DNA of 64,000 bases from Coenobita brevimanus (lineage: Eukaryota; Arthropoda; Malacostraca; Decapoda; Coenobitidae), in contig CM064655.1 in assembly GCA_032717465.1 (NCBI GenBank), forward strand, positions 13,167,652 to 13,231,651, in the 5' to 3' direction. Each line of letters starts with the position of its first letter. Position 1 is the first letter of the stretch. The position numbers and the translations under genes were made by a program. Below are positions 24,036 through 33,168 of this stretch, piece by piece. The notes below the pieces were generated by a model. The model had not been told where the DNA came from. It saw only the letters and a list, made by a program, of their open reading frames with translations, and searched no databases.

Positions 24036-25503
24036 GAGAGAGGTATAAAGCTTTTACATCAGATAATAAAGGTAATAGAGAGAGTTTTAAAAGGTATGAT
24101 TAGAGAAAGAGTGAATATTGATGAGATGCAGTTTGGGTTTAAGCCAGGTAGGGGGACCACTGATGCCATATTCATTGTTTGACAGCTTCAGGAAAAATAT
24201 ATTTGTAGGAGAAGGGATCTTTATTTTGTTTTTGTTGATTTGGAAAAGGCCTTTGACAGAGTCCCTAGAGAGGTGGTGAAGTGGGCAATGAGAAAACTTG
24301 GCTTGGAGGAGTGGCTGGTTACGGTGGTTATGGCTATGTATGTGGGTGCTCGCACCCAGGTAAGAGTGAATGGAGATTTGAGTGATGAGTTTTCCGTGAA
24401 TGTTGGTGTGCATCAGGGGTCAGTTTTGAGTCCCATGTTTTTTATCATGGTGCTTGAAGCCCTCTCACGTGACTTTAGAAATGGACTTCCGTGGGAGATG
24501 TTGTATGCTAATGATTTGGTGTTGACTGCAGAGAATGAAAGGGAGGCAAAGGAAAGGTTTAGGACATGGAGAGATGGTATGGGGCACAAGGGCTTAAGGG
24601 TAAATGCAGATAAAACAAAAGTGAAGATATCTAGGGCTGGTGGTGGTACTGTCAAAGACGAGGGAAAGTGGCCATGTGCAGTTTGCCACAAGGGCATGGG
24701 AAGTAATTCCATCTTGTGCAGTGTTTGTGATAAATGGATGCACAACAGATGTAGTGGTATCAGAGGTAGACTGCGAGATAATGCTGATTTTATGTGTACG
24801 GCGTGTCGGGGAGAGCAGGTGGAGATTGTCAGGCGTGAAAGGATTGAACTTGCTGGTGAATCTCTTGGGTGTATGGAAGAGTTTTGTTATTTGGGAGACA
24901 TGTTGTGTGCTGGAGGTGGGGCTGGAGCTAGCTCTGTGGCTAGGGTGAGAAGTGGTTGGAAGAAGTTCAGGGAGCTCTTGCCTCTCCTGACATTGAGAGG
25001 ACTCTCCTTAATTGCTAAGGGGTCTTTGTATGCAGCATGTGTTAGGAGTGTAATGCTGTATGGTAGTGAGACATGGGCAGTAAAGGAGGAGGATATTTGC
25101 CAGCTCAGACGTACAGAAATGACAATGATTAGGTGGATGTGTAGTGCGTCCCTGCATGCAAGGTCTGGGGGGGCTGGGTTTACAATGGAAGAGTTGAGAG
25201 GTAGGATGGGACTGGATTGTATTGGTGTTGTGATGAGGAGAGGTAGATTGAGATGGTTTGGATATGTGGAGAGGATGGGGGATGATAATTGGGTGAGGAA
25301 TGTGAGAAGTGTTAATATTGGGGGTGGGGTTACGAGGGGCAGACTGAGAAAGACATGGGATGAGGTCATTAAGTGTGACCTCAGGGTTAAGGGGCTGAAC
25401 AGGGAGGCTGCAATGGATCGTACAGCATGGAGAGCCGCCATTAAGTGACCAAGGCCGACGCATGCAAGCATGTTGGAGCCTTTAAAAACGAAGCGAAACG
25501 AAC

Positions 25504-25505
<2 letters not shown>
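24036..25505 (+). mobile_element. LINE with PHD-like finger in its RT, 5'-truncated
   Basis: Homology starts in the RT fingers (GFKPGRGTTDAIF) directly after a GA microsatellite. It runs to a tail with gcatgcaagcatgttggagc and aaacgaa, then (GT)n. Related 3' fragments are at 28671-29040 (plus) and 50340-50645 (minus). A TGA at 24180-24182 is the only stop before the end of the RT. Confidence 0.85.
24240..25448 (+). CDS. LINE RT fragment with embedded PHD-like zinc finger
   Basis: This is a 402-codon open frame whose first codon is TTG, so it is a fragment rather than a true start. Motif A is VFVDLEKAFDRVPR just at the beginning, and motif B is VHQGSVLSPMFF. The catalytic box reads LYANDLVLT instead of YADD: one essential Asp is Asn, so the RT should be inactive. 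Right after the motif-D block comes a finger with spacing C-x2-C-x10-C-x2-C-x4-H-x2-C-x14-C-x2-C (residues about 142-185), the C4HC3 pattern of PHD fingers. The end has a typical LINE WAVKEEDICQLRRTEM and RLRWFGYVERM region. Confidence 0.85.
   Translation: MEKAFDRVPREVVKWAMRKLGLEEWLVTVVMAMYVGARTQVRVNGDLSDEFSVNVGVHQGSVLSPMFFIMVLEALSRDFRNGLPWEMLYANDLVLTAENEREAKERFRTWRDGMGHKGLRVNADKTKVKISRAGGGTVKDEGKWPCAVCHKGMGSNSILCSVCDKWMHNRCSGIRGRLRDNADFMCTACRGEQVEIVRRERIELAGESLGCMEEFCYLGDMLCAGGGAGASSVARVRSGWKKFRELLPLLTLRGLSLIAKGSLYAACVRSVMLYGSETWAVKEEDICQLRRTEMTMIRWMCSASLHARSGGAGFTMEELRGRMGLDCIGVVMRRGRLRWFGYVERMGDDNWVRNVRSVNIGGGVTRGRLRKTWDEVIKCDLRVKGLNREAAMDRTAWRAAIK

Positions 25506-25541
<36 letters not shown>
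25506..25541. repeat. (GT)n(TA)n microsatellite
   Basis: Simple repeat joining the LINE tail to the Tc1 copy B left TIR. Confidence 0.95.
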
Positions 25542-26937
25542 CAGTGCTCATCAGAAGTATCGAGCGCCTATGGCAGGGTGCGCAATACTTTTGGCCAAAA
25601 AAGAATCACCCATTTTTGGTACTAAAAATTGAGCCTGATGTTTGGGGAGCTAGCATGACGTCACGGAAGCTTGAGGCCTTACTGCATGCTGGCTGGTTCC
25701 CGCCTCAGTTGCCTACAGCCTGCATGAGAGAAAGGAACTCCGCTGCGTCCCCCTCTCTTATTGCACCATTTTTTACTTAGTGTCCTGCAGTGTTTTGGCT
25801 TTCGCCACTTTGTTATGGCACCTGCCCGTGAACTATCGATTGAAATCATATCCCAGATCATTGCTCTAAAGGAGGCAGGCCACCCCACGAAGGAAACTAG
25901 TGAATTGGTTGGTGTGGCTCGATCGACAATGTGTAGAAGGTGCGCCCATTTTCGAGTGGAAAACAGTGGTGACGCTCCCACAAAGAAACCGCAGTCTGGC
26001 AGGCCCAGGAAAACTTCCCTGAGGTCTGTTAATGTGTTAAAACGTGCAGTGGAGTCTAATCCTCGTGTGAGTGCAAGGAAAATAAAGGAGAGCAACCCAG
26101 AAGTGTTTGGTGAGGTTTCTGTGCGCACAGTGTCTCGAAGAGTCCGTGAACTTGGTTACACAAGTCACAGGCCTGTGAGAAAGCCTCTTCTTACTCATTA
26201 CTAGTGACTTCGTAGGTTTGCCTTTGCTAACAAATACCTTAACTGGGGTGAGGAGCAATGATTGTCAGTGTTGTGGTCTGATGAGGCAACATTTAGTGTT
26301 ACCTGTAATTGAGGAGCACGGGTGTACCAGCGCAAAGGTAGTGACCTGCTTGACCCCCATTACGAGGAAAGCACAGTTAAACACCCTGCTTCACTCATAG
26401 TATGGGCTTGTTTCTCTGGTAAAGGTTTGGGGAAGCTTGTTGTGCTTCCCAAGAACTGCAGAATGAAGCAGGACGTTTATCTGGAGCTTCTTTGTGATCA
26501 TTTACCTGAGTCCTTCAAGCTCACAGGTGCACGAGTGTTTCAGCAGGACGATGCACCTGCTCATAAAGCCAAATCGGTCACCAGTTGGCTTCATGACTGC
26601 GAGGTATCATTCATGAAAGACTGGCCAGGCAATGGCCCAGACCTCAACCCAACAGAAAACCTCTGGTACCTCGTAAAGAAGAATCTCCAAGGGAAGGATG
26701 TGAGCTCTCTGCCTAAGTTGGAAGCAGCCATTCGTGACTCCTGAGACAAAATACCCCTCCAGCACCTTAGGAACCTCGCTCTTTCACTTCCACGACGTCT
26801 CAGGTCCGTGAAGAAGCATAAAGGATACCCTACGAAGCACTAAAGGTAAATAAAACGCATTATTTATATGTTTTTTCAATGTTGAAAGATTTGTTTCATA
26901 GGAGGGACGCAGGGTGCTCGATACTTCTGACGAGCAC

Positions 26938-26939
<2 letters not shown>
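25542..26939 (+). mobile_element. Tc1-like transposon copy B, decayed
   Basis: The left end cagtgctcatcagaagtat differs at one position from copy A. The right end is identical to that of copy A. TA precedes the left end; the right flank is aata, so the right TA has mutated or shifted. Length and internal order match copy A. Confidence 0.92.
25815..26842 (+). pseudogene. Tc1-like transposase with premature stops
   Basis: The start corresponds to MAPARELSIEIISQIIALKE. A TAG at 26202-26204 cuts the frame after residues matching the second helix-turn-helix. A TGA at about 26309-26311 and another TGA at 26742-26744 (where copy A has Trp) add two more stops. The catalytic neighbourhood remains readable: SDEATFSV, FQQDDAPAH and LNPTENLW, again with 35 residues between Asp and Glu. 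It keeps four residues (VYQR) that copy A lacks. Not functional. Confidence 0.9.
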
Positions 26940-26940
<1 letters not shown>

Positions 26941-26976
<36 letters not shown>

Positions 26977-26987
26977 TGTATATATAT
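26941..26987. repeat. (TA)n microsatellite
   Basis: TA alternation between Tc1 copy B and the next TIR element. Confidence 0.95.
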
Positions 26988-26988
26988 A

Positions 26989-27914
26989 CGGGTAAGCCCT
27001 TAATTCACGTGAGGGTTAGATTCCCAGACCCTTCGCGTATGTGGTCAATTCACGTATATGTTCTGCCCTTGTGTGCACGTAATTACGCATGTCTATACGT
27101 ATATTACATCTGAATAATACTGTTTATGCACTACATACACCTTATAAACTAGCATAAAGTATTAAAAACAACAAAATTGTAAGAAATTTAAAACTGAAAC
27201 CTGACAAGCACAGGCGTAGGTGGAGACACTTCAGCAGTCTGGTGCACAAGCCCTCACTGCCTCCCGTATGCTACATTCTGCCTTCTTTATTGTATGAACA
27301 GTTGACTCATTCACCCCAAACATGCGGTTCCAAGACAATTCACAGGTGTAGGTGGAGACACTTTAGCACAGTCTGGTGCACTAGCCCTCACTGTCTCCCG
27401 TATGCTACGTTATCCTTCTTTATTGTATGAACAGTTGACTCACCCCAAACAATACGGTTCTGAGACAATTCACCATCAAGTCAATTCACCGTCAGAACAT
27501 GGACAATTCCCCGTCATTCTATTAATATACTTATTATTGATTAATTAATACTTTAATAACTAATTTTCAGGGGGATTTTATAACTAATATAAGTAAAAAA
27601 CTAGTGTACTGTACTTGCTAAATAAACTGGTATGTAAATAAATGACGGGGAATCGTCCTGACGGAGAATTGTCGCCGACATTCCACCCTGAAGTTTGTCC
27701 AACACTTTAACTTTGTCAGTGGCACCACTTTACCAGCCCGCTTTGGTGTGTTACCACATGCATCACTACCACTATGCTTAGGCCCCATGTTGGCATACAA
27801 GGCAAGCAATCACTGGAAGGCAGAAAAATAAGCCACAAATAACGATTCTCGATCTCGAGTCACGAATGAGTCAACCGTCAGATTCAAACTGACTGTGTGG
27901 TGCGTGGTAGACCG

Positions 27915-27950
<36 letters not shown>

Positions 27951-28121
27951 TATATGTGTGCACACAGGCAGCAGGTAGGCATTTTTTATATTTTACTTAT
28001 TTCTCTTGTATATTGAAATTACTTATTTGAATACTATAATTTTGTTTTAATTATTGTACGAAAAATTCGTGGATAACCGAAATCACATGAAAAAAGTTCG
28101 CATGAATAAAGGGATAACCTG
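26989..28121. mobile_element. pogo/Tigger-like non-autonomous element, 1.13 kb
   Basis: The left end cgggtaagcccttaattcac pairs with the inverted right end caggttatccctttattcat, imperfect but collinear over about 28 bp and flanked by TA. The interior has no transposase. It contains an approximately 130-bp direct duplication (about 27208-27340 and 27346-27460, sharing gccctcactg and tattgtatgaacagttgact). It also holds the palindromic segment described next. Confidence 0.65.
27470..27690. repeat. Palindromic MITE-like segment nested in the Tigger-like element
   Basis: Left arm caattcaccgtcag and gacaattccccgtcatt (about 27481-27517) is inverted at about 27640-27682 as aatgacggggaatcgtcc and tgacggagaattg. 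The arms enclose about 120 bp of AT-rich DNA. Confidence 0.6.
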
Positions 28122-28129
28122 TATATATA

Positions 28130-28350
28130 TACAAATACAAGTACGTTTATATTTTTTTAGTTTTACAACATGTCTCCTTTTTTTGATAAGGGCTAAGGTG
28201 TTGTCCCCAGGTGGAGGACTTTGGTTTTGGAGCGTGTAATACTTTATGACCACATGCCCTTCCTGATGTCTACCAATGACCCTTGGGTATACTCAAACCT
28301 CCAACCCCACAGTCAGAGTGCTCTAACCCACTGAGCCACAGTTGCTACAA
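28130..28350 (-). mobile_element. tRNA-derived SINE, unit 2
   Basis: On the minus strand, tgtggctcagtgggttagag is an A-box-like tRNA start and ggtttgagtatacc, about 40 nt later, is B-box-like. They are followed by a tRNA-unrelated body (atcaggaagggcatgtggtc) and an A-rich end near 28150. Confidence 0.6.
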
Positions 28351-28470
28351 CCAGCTAGGTGGTAGGAGAGCACTACCTCTCCCAGCAAGGATGCTTACCC
28401 GAGCGCGGCGCGAACTAAAACTACTCGGTTTCAAATCAGGTGCCCTACCACTGAGCTGCCATGCCTCCCC
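28351..28470 (-). mobile_element. tRNA-like unit 1, upstream of the SINE
   Basis: On the minus strand, ggcatggcagctcagtggta and then gggcacctgatttgaaacc and agttcgcgcc reproduce the order D-arm/A box, anticodon arm, T-arm/B box. It lies directly upstream (sense) of the SINE at 28130-28350, so the two tRNA-like units are in tandem. It is unlikely to be a functional tRNA because the arms do not pair well. Confidence 0.55.
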
Positions 28471-28498
28471 AAACAATAATACTGTACTGTGTATACTG

Positions 28499-29040
<542 letters not shown>

Positions 29041-29044
29041 AATG

Positions 29045-29765
29045 ATGGTAGTTTCGAGATATTTTTTAAGTTATCGTCGTGCCCATGTTTGGAAAAGGGA
29101 GTGAAAGGGTTGAATTTTCAGTCCTAAATGAGACAATTGCACGTCCTCCGAGGCTAGGCTTTGCCACAGGAGAATAAAGTGGAGGGTCAGATATGATTAG
29201 CAATACGGAAGTTGTGTCGCAACTTCGAGCTCTCACACCACGAGCATGGCTAAAAATAGAATCGCAATGAAGTTTCTGAACTAAGTCTAATTATTACGAA
29301 TACAGAGACAAAGCAGAAATAAGTACGTTTACAGACGGGGAAAAATGTATTTTTTCCATAATGACATGTTCATCTTTCTCTATCATTTTACATTCATCTT
29401 TATCATTTTACCTTGTTGTTTTTGCAATACAGTATATATTGCTGTCTTGTAAAAAGGGTGGTTGTGTGTATTTTGCGAGGGAGGAAAAAGATTGTATTTT
29501 CTGTGTGGTTCAAAATAATGGGTGTAACTATGTGTTTTTAGGCATGGCCACGAGTGAAAAAAATCGCACATTCACTCGTCACAACAGCAGGTGGTGAACT
29601 GACAGATGATATGTGAGAGGGTTATATCAAGGTCAGTCTCATGTCCTAGATTTTCGTTCACTTCCCAAAAGTTTGCACAGTTTTCTACAAGTTGCACTGC
29701 ATCTAATGATCCAAACCATTACAGCAAACCTGTGCAAATATGTAAAGATACCAAGACAAAAATTT
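29045..29765. repeat. Left arm of a 0.7-kb inverted repeat
   Basis: The sequence from tagtttcgagatatttttta to about 29765 recurs in reverse complement at 31445-32147, through blocks such as ggcatggccacgagtgaaaa, ttttcgttcacttccc and ctttatcattttaccttgtt. It starts directly after a LINE tail. Function unknown. Confidence 0.85.
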
Positions 29766-29799
29766 ATTTTTCACTTATTATCATGTCTTTTTTGTTTGT

Positions 29800-30110
29800 G
29801 CCTGTATTACTTCATAATCATAAACAGGTGGTTGTGTGTTTTGCAGGAGAGGACAAAGATGATATGTTCTGCCTGGGTTGAAATAATGGGTGTAGTTGTG
29901 CTTGTTTAGGCATGGCCAGGAACAAAAAAAATAGAAAATCCACTCATCACAGCAGCAGGCTCTGAATTGTTTGATGGGGTGTATGGGAGTGTAGCGTACA
30001 GTAAGTCAGTGTGAAGACGTTCAGAACATTCGTTCACTTCCCAAAAATTTTTGCAGTTTTTTATAGACCACGCTCAAACAACGCCTGCGGCCATTCACTA
30101 GTTTACTAGT
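29800..30110. repeat. Third, direct copy of the inverted-repeat unit
   Basis: Blocks ggtggttgtgtgttttgcag, aataatgggtgtag and ttaggcatggccaggaacaa repeat the part of the left arm at about 29455-29700, offset by about 370 bp. The copy is more diverged than the other two. Confidence 0.7.
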
Positions 30111-30157
30111 GTTTACTAGTGCTAAAACAGCATAACACAATAAACATTTACCTGAAA

Positions 30158-30672
30158 AGACAATCTATCTATCTGTCTATCTATCTATTGCCAGACGCTT
30201 TAATCCCGTACGGGGTGGCCACAAACAAATCGCCTCCACGTCACCCTGTCCCCCGCATTTTCACTGCCCTACTCACAACTCACACCCCCCCTCTCTCATA
30301 TACCTCTCCACTCCATCTCTCCATCTCATCCTCGGCATCCCTCTCCCTCTACCCCCCTCCACCTCACTCACATACACTCTCCTCATCAGTCTCTCACTCT
30401 CCATCCTCTCCACATGGCCAAACCACCATAGTGTGTTCCTCCTAACACTTCGTATCACATCCACATCCACACCACAAGGCTCCTTTATATCCTCATTTGT
30501 CATCTTGTCTCTCCATGTGACTCCACAGGCTCCTCTTAAATTACTCATTTCCACTGCTTTCACTTTTGACTTGTGTCCTTCCAACAACATCCAAGCTTCA
30601 CTTCCATACGTTAGAGTTGGTATCACAATACTGTCATGTAGTAACTTTTTCATTTCCATGCTCACTTCCCTA
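30158..30672 (-). mobile_element. LINE 3' fragment, minus strand, (GATA) tail
   Basis: The minus translation (30273-30695) shows TLTYGSEAWMLLEG, FGHVERMESERLMRRV and MRWRDGVERYMREGG, the C-terminus of the LINE at 11212-13664. Its 3' end, on the left, is tctatctatctattgccaga, the complement of the caatagatagata tail. The RT is missing. Its right edge abuts the TIR of the next element. Confidence 0.88.
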
Positions 30673-30674
30673 TA

Positions 30675-32583
30675 CAGGTAACTCGCACGGAACACGATCT
30701 CACGGAACGCGCTCGCAATTATACACGGTAAGGGCTGGGATACATATAAGACAACGTAAGATTAAAAAACCATTATGAAAACTACAAATTAACGCAGGAG
30801 AGGCCTTTGAAAGATCAAATCCTCGAATGTCACCGCAGCGCGCGGTTTGTTTTGATTACGTGACGATCTAGGCGGGAAATTATTCAGTGAGTGAGACATT
30901 CCCGAGTACAGTAGCAAAGTATTTGTAAGTTAAATATTTACAGTACTGTACTGTTCTGGTAAGTTTATGTGCAACTTAAAGTACTATTAAATAACGTTAA
31001 AGCAAGAAATAAAGTCTTATAACCAGTTTACCTGATAGGCGTCAGAATATTGCCTTTTTTATTTGTTCGTTTTTTCCAACGTGCTGTTCAGTATTTGTAA
31101 GTTAAATATTTACTGTTCTCGTATGTACTGTACTTGTAAGCACTTAAATAAAGTTAAATCATTAAATAAAGCCTTGTAACCAGATAACCCGAATTATATG
31201 ATTACCCATGATCGGCGTTGGAATATTGCCTTTTTTGTTTGTTCGTTAAACTCTTACTGGACTGCTTTTCTACAGTACTGTATTTGTAAGTTAAATATTT
31301 ACTGTTCTGGTATGTACTTGTAAGCAATTAAAGCATTAAATCAAGCCTTGTAACCAGTTAACCTGATTTAAATGATTACCCATGATCGGCGTCGGAATAT
31401 TGCCTTTTTTTTGTTTGTTCGTTAATGACTTATAATAAGAGAAAAATACATTTTTGTCTTGGTATCTTTACCTATTTGCTCAGGTTTGCTGTAATGGTTT
31501 GCAACTTGTAGAAAACTGTGAAAACTTTCGGGAAGTGAACGAAAATCTGGGACATGACCTTGACTTCACCCTCTCATGTATCATCTGTCAGTTCACCACC
31601 GGCTATCGTGATGAGTGGATGTACAATTTTTTCGCTCGTGGCCATGCCTAACCACACATAGTTACACCCATTATCTCGACCCAGACAGAAAATACAACCT
31701 TTTTCCTCCCTTGCAAAACACAAACAACCACCCTGTTTACAAGACAGCAATATATATTGCGAAAATAACAAGGTAAAATGATAAAGATGAACGTAAAATG
31801 ATAGAGAAAGATGAACATGTTATGACGAAAGAAATACGTTTTCCCTGTCTGTAAACGAATTTATTTCTGCTTTGTATCTGTATTCGTAATAATTAGACTT
31901 ATTGTTAGTTCTGAAACTGCATTACGATTCTATTTTTAGCCATTCTCATGGTGTGGGTGCTGGAAGTTGTGACACAACTTCCTTATTGCTAATCGGACTG
32001 ACCCTCCACTTTATTCTCCCGTGGCAGAGTCTAGCCTTGGAGGACGTGCAGTTTTCTCATTTAGGACTGAAAATTCAACTCTTTCGCTCCCTTTTCCAAG
32101 CATGGGCACAACGATAACGTAAAAAATAACTCGAAACTATAAACATATATCAAAAAGGTGAAAATGTATTCATAACATTTTTTTTTTCCAGCCATTCCTA
32201 ACAGATTATGTACTGAAATCATTCGATATCACAGTACTGCATTTCTAAGTTAAATATGTACTGTTCTGGTATGTACTTGTAAGTTAAAGCACTGGTACCA
32301 GTTAACCTAATTTATATGATTACCTATGATCGTCGTCGGAATGTTTCCTTGTGTTTACGTACAGTATTTGTGTTGAAGTTTTGCTCAGGAGTACTGTATT
32401 TGTGAGTTATAACATTAAATAAACCTTCTAACCACTTAAAGTGCTTTCTAGTGACAGATAACAGCAAAACAACACATTTGGGGGGTCTAGGGAGCAAAAT
32501 ACGGAGTAGTTTAAATATACCCGATTTCGCACCTAACACGGCACGGTAGGAACGAAACCCACGTGTTCCGTGCGAGTTACCTG
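30675..32583. mobile_element. TIR element, 1.9 kb, TA-flanked, non-coding
   Basis: Left end caggtaactcgcacggaaca is exactly inverted at the right end; both sides are flanked by TA. No transposase is present. The inside holds direct repeats of about 170 bp (near 30915, 31090, 31275 and 32232) sharing tatttgtaagttaaatattt, cttgtaaccagttaacctga and atgatcggcgtcggaatatt. The right arm of the 0.7-kb inverted repeat sits between repeats 3 and 4. Confidence 0.8.
31445..32147. repeat. Right arm of the 0.7-kb inverted repeat
   Basis: Reverse complement of 29045-29765. It contains a 65-codon minus-strand frame (31574-31771) whose peptide, around GGCLCFAREEKGCIFC, is similar to peptides in both left-side copies. 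Confidence 0.85.
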
Positions 32584-32611
32584 TATATATATACTGTATA
32601 TACACAGATAT

Positions 32612-32696
32612 ATATCCATCCATCCATCCATCATCCAATCCTACGTTGCCCCATGAGGAGCGTAGGAGCCCGGGGCTAGGCAGTTGGTCCCGACAT
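32612..32696 (-). mobile_element. tRNA-type SINE, 3' part, split by piggyBac
   Basis: The ccatccatccatc tail, gaggagcgtagga and gggctaggcag blocks match 62203-62262 and 18371-18450. The SINE stops at ccgacat and resumes at 36436 (aagatgagagtg), the piggyBac having inserted at its internal TTAA. Confidence 0.85.
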
Positions 32697-33168
32697 TTAA
32701 CCCTTTAAACACGGAGCATCGCTTTTGCGACGATCGCCAAACAGGACATAACGGCGGATCGTCGCGTTTGCGATTCGAGTTAATTTTGAATAAACGCGGG
32801 CAAGAAGGTTCCAGCTGGTATTGTCTATCAGTACCGCCACCCTTTAGCTACAATTAGCATACTTGACCTTTGTACTACTGACCTCCGTTGTTGTATCGCG
32901 TTTTTTCAACCCCCCACCACCACGGCCCGGACAGCCTGGCTGTGATATATGGCAGCGCGCTGACTGCTCAGAAATGTCAATCTGCGCTCTCCTCTCACAA
33001 GCAGTTTATGCTAATTGGAAATGCTTGTTTCCCCAGTTGTCACACTAGCTTTTTTTCGTGTGGTTTTCCCCTGTTTAGCGTCAGTTTACCGCAGGCTTTC
33101 AAGGTGACATTATAGCGAATTCTAGCTCTTCCGAGTCAGTGCCTTCCAGCCCTCCGCAAAAGGGCTTT

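Noticed and set aside
24887..25471. 194-aa and 151-aa minus ORFs opposite the LINE RT
   Set aside because: Antisense shadows of a well-supported RT frame.
33139..33168. Upstream in-frame start for piggyBac transposase
   Set aside because: The codon at 33139 is GTG; the first ATG is at 33169, although an upstream spliced exon cannot be excluded.
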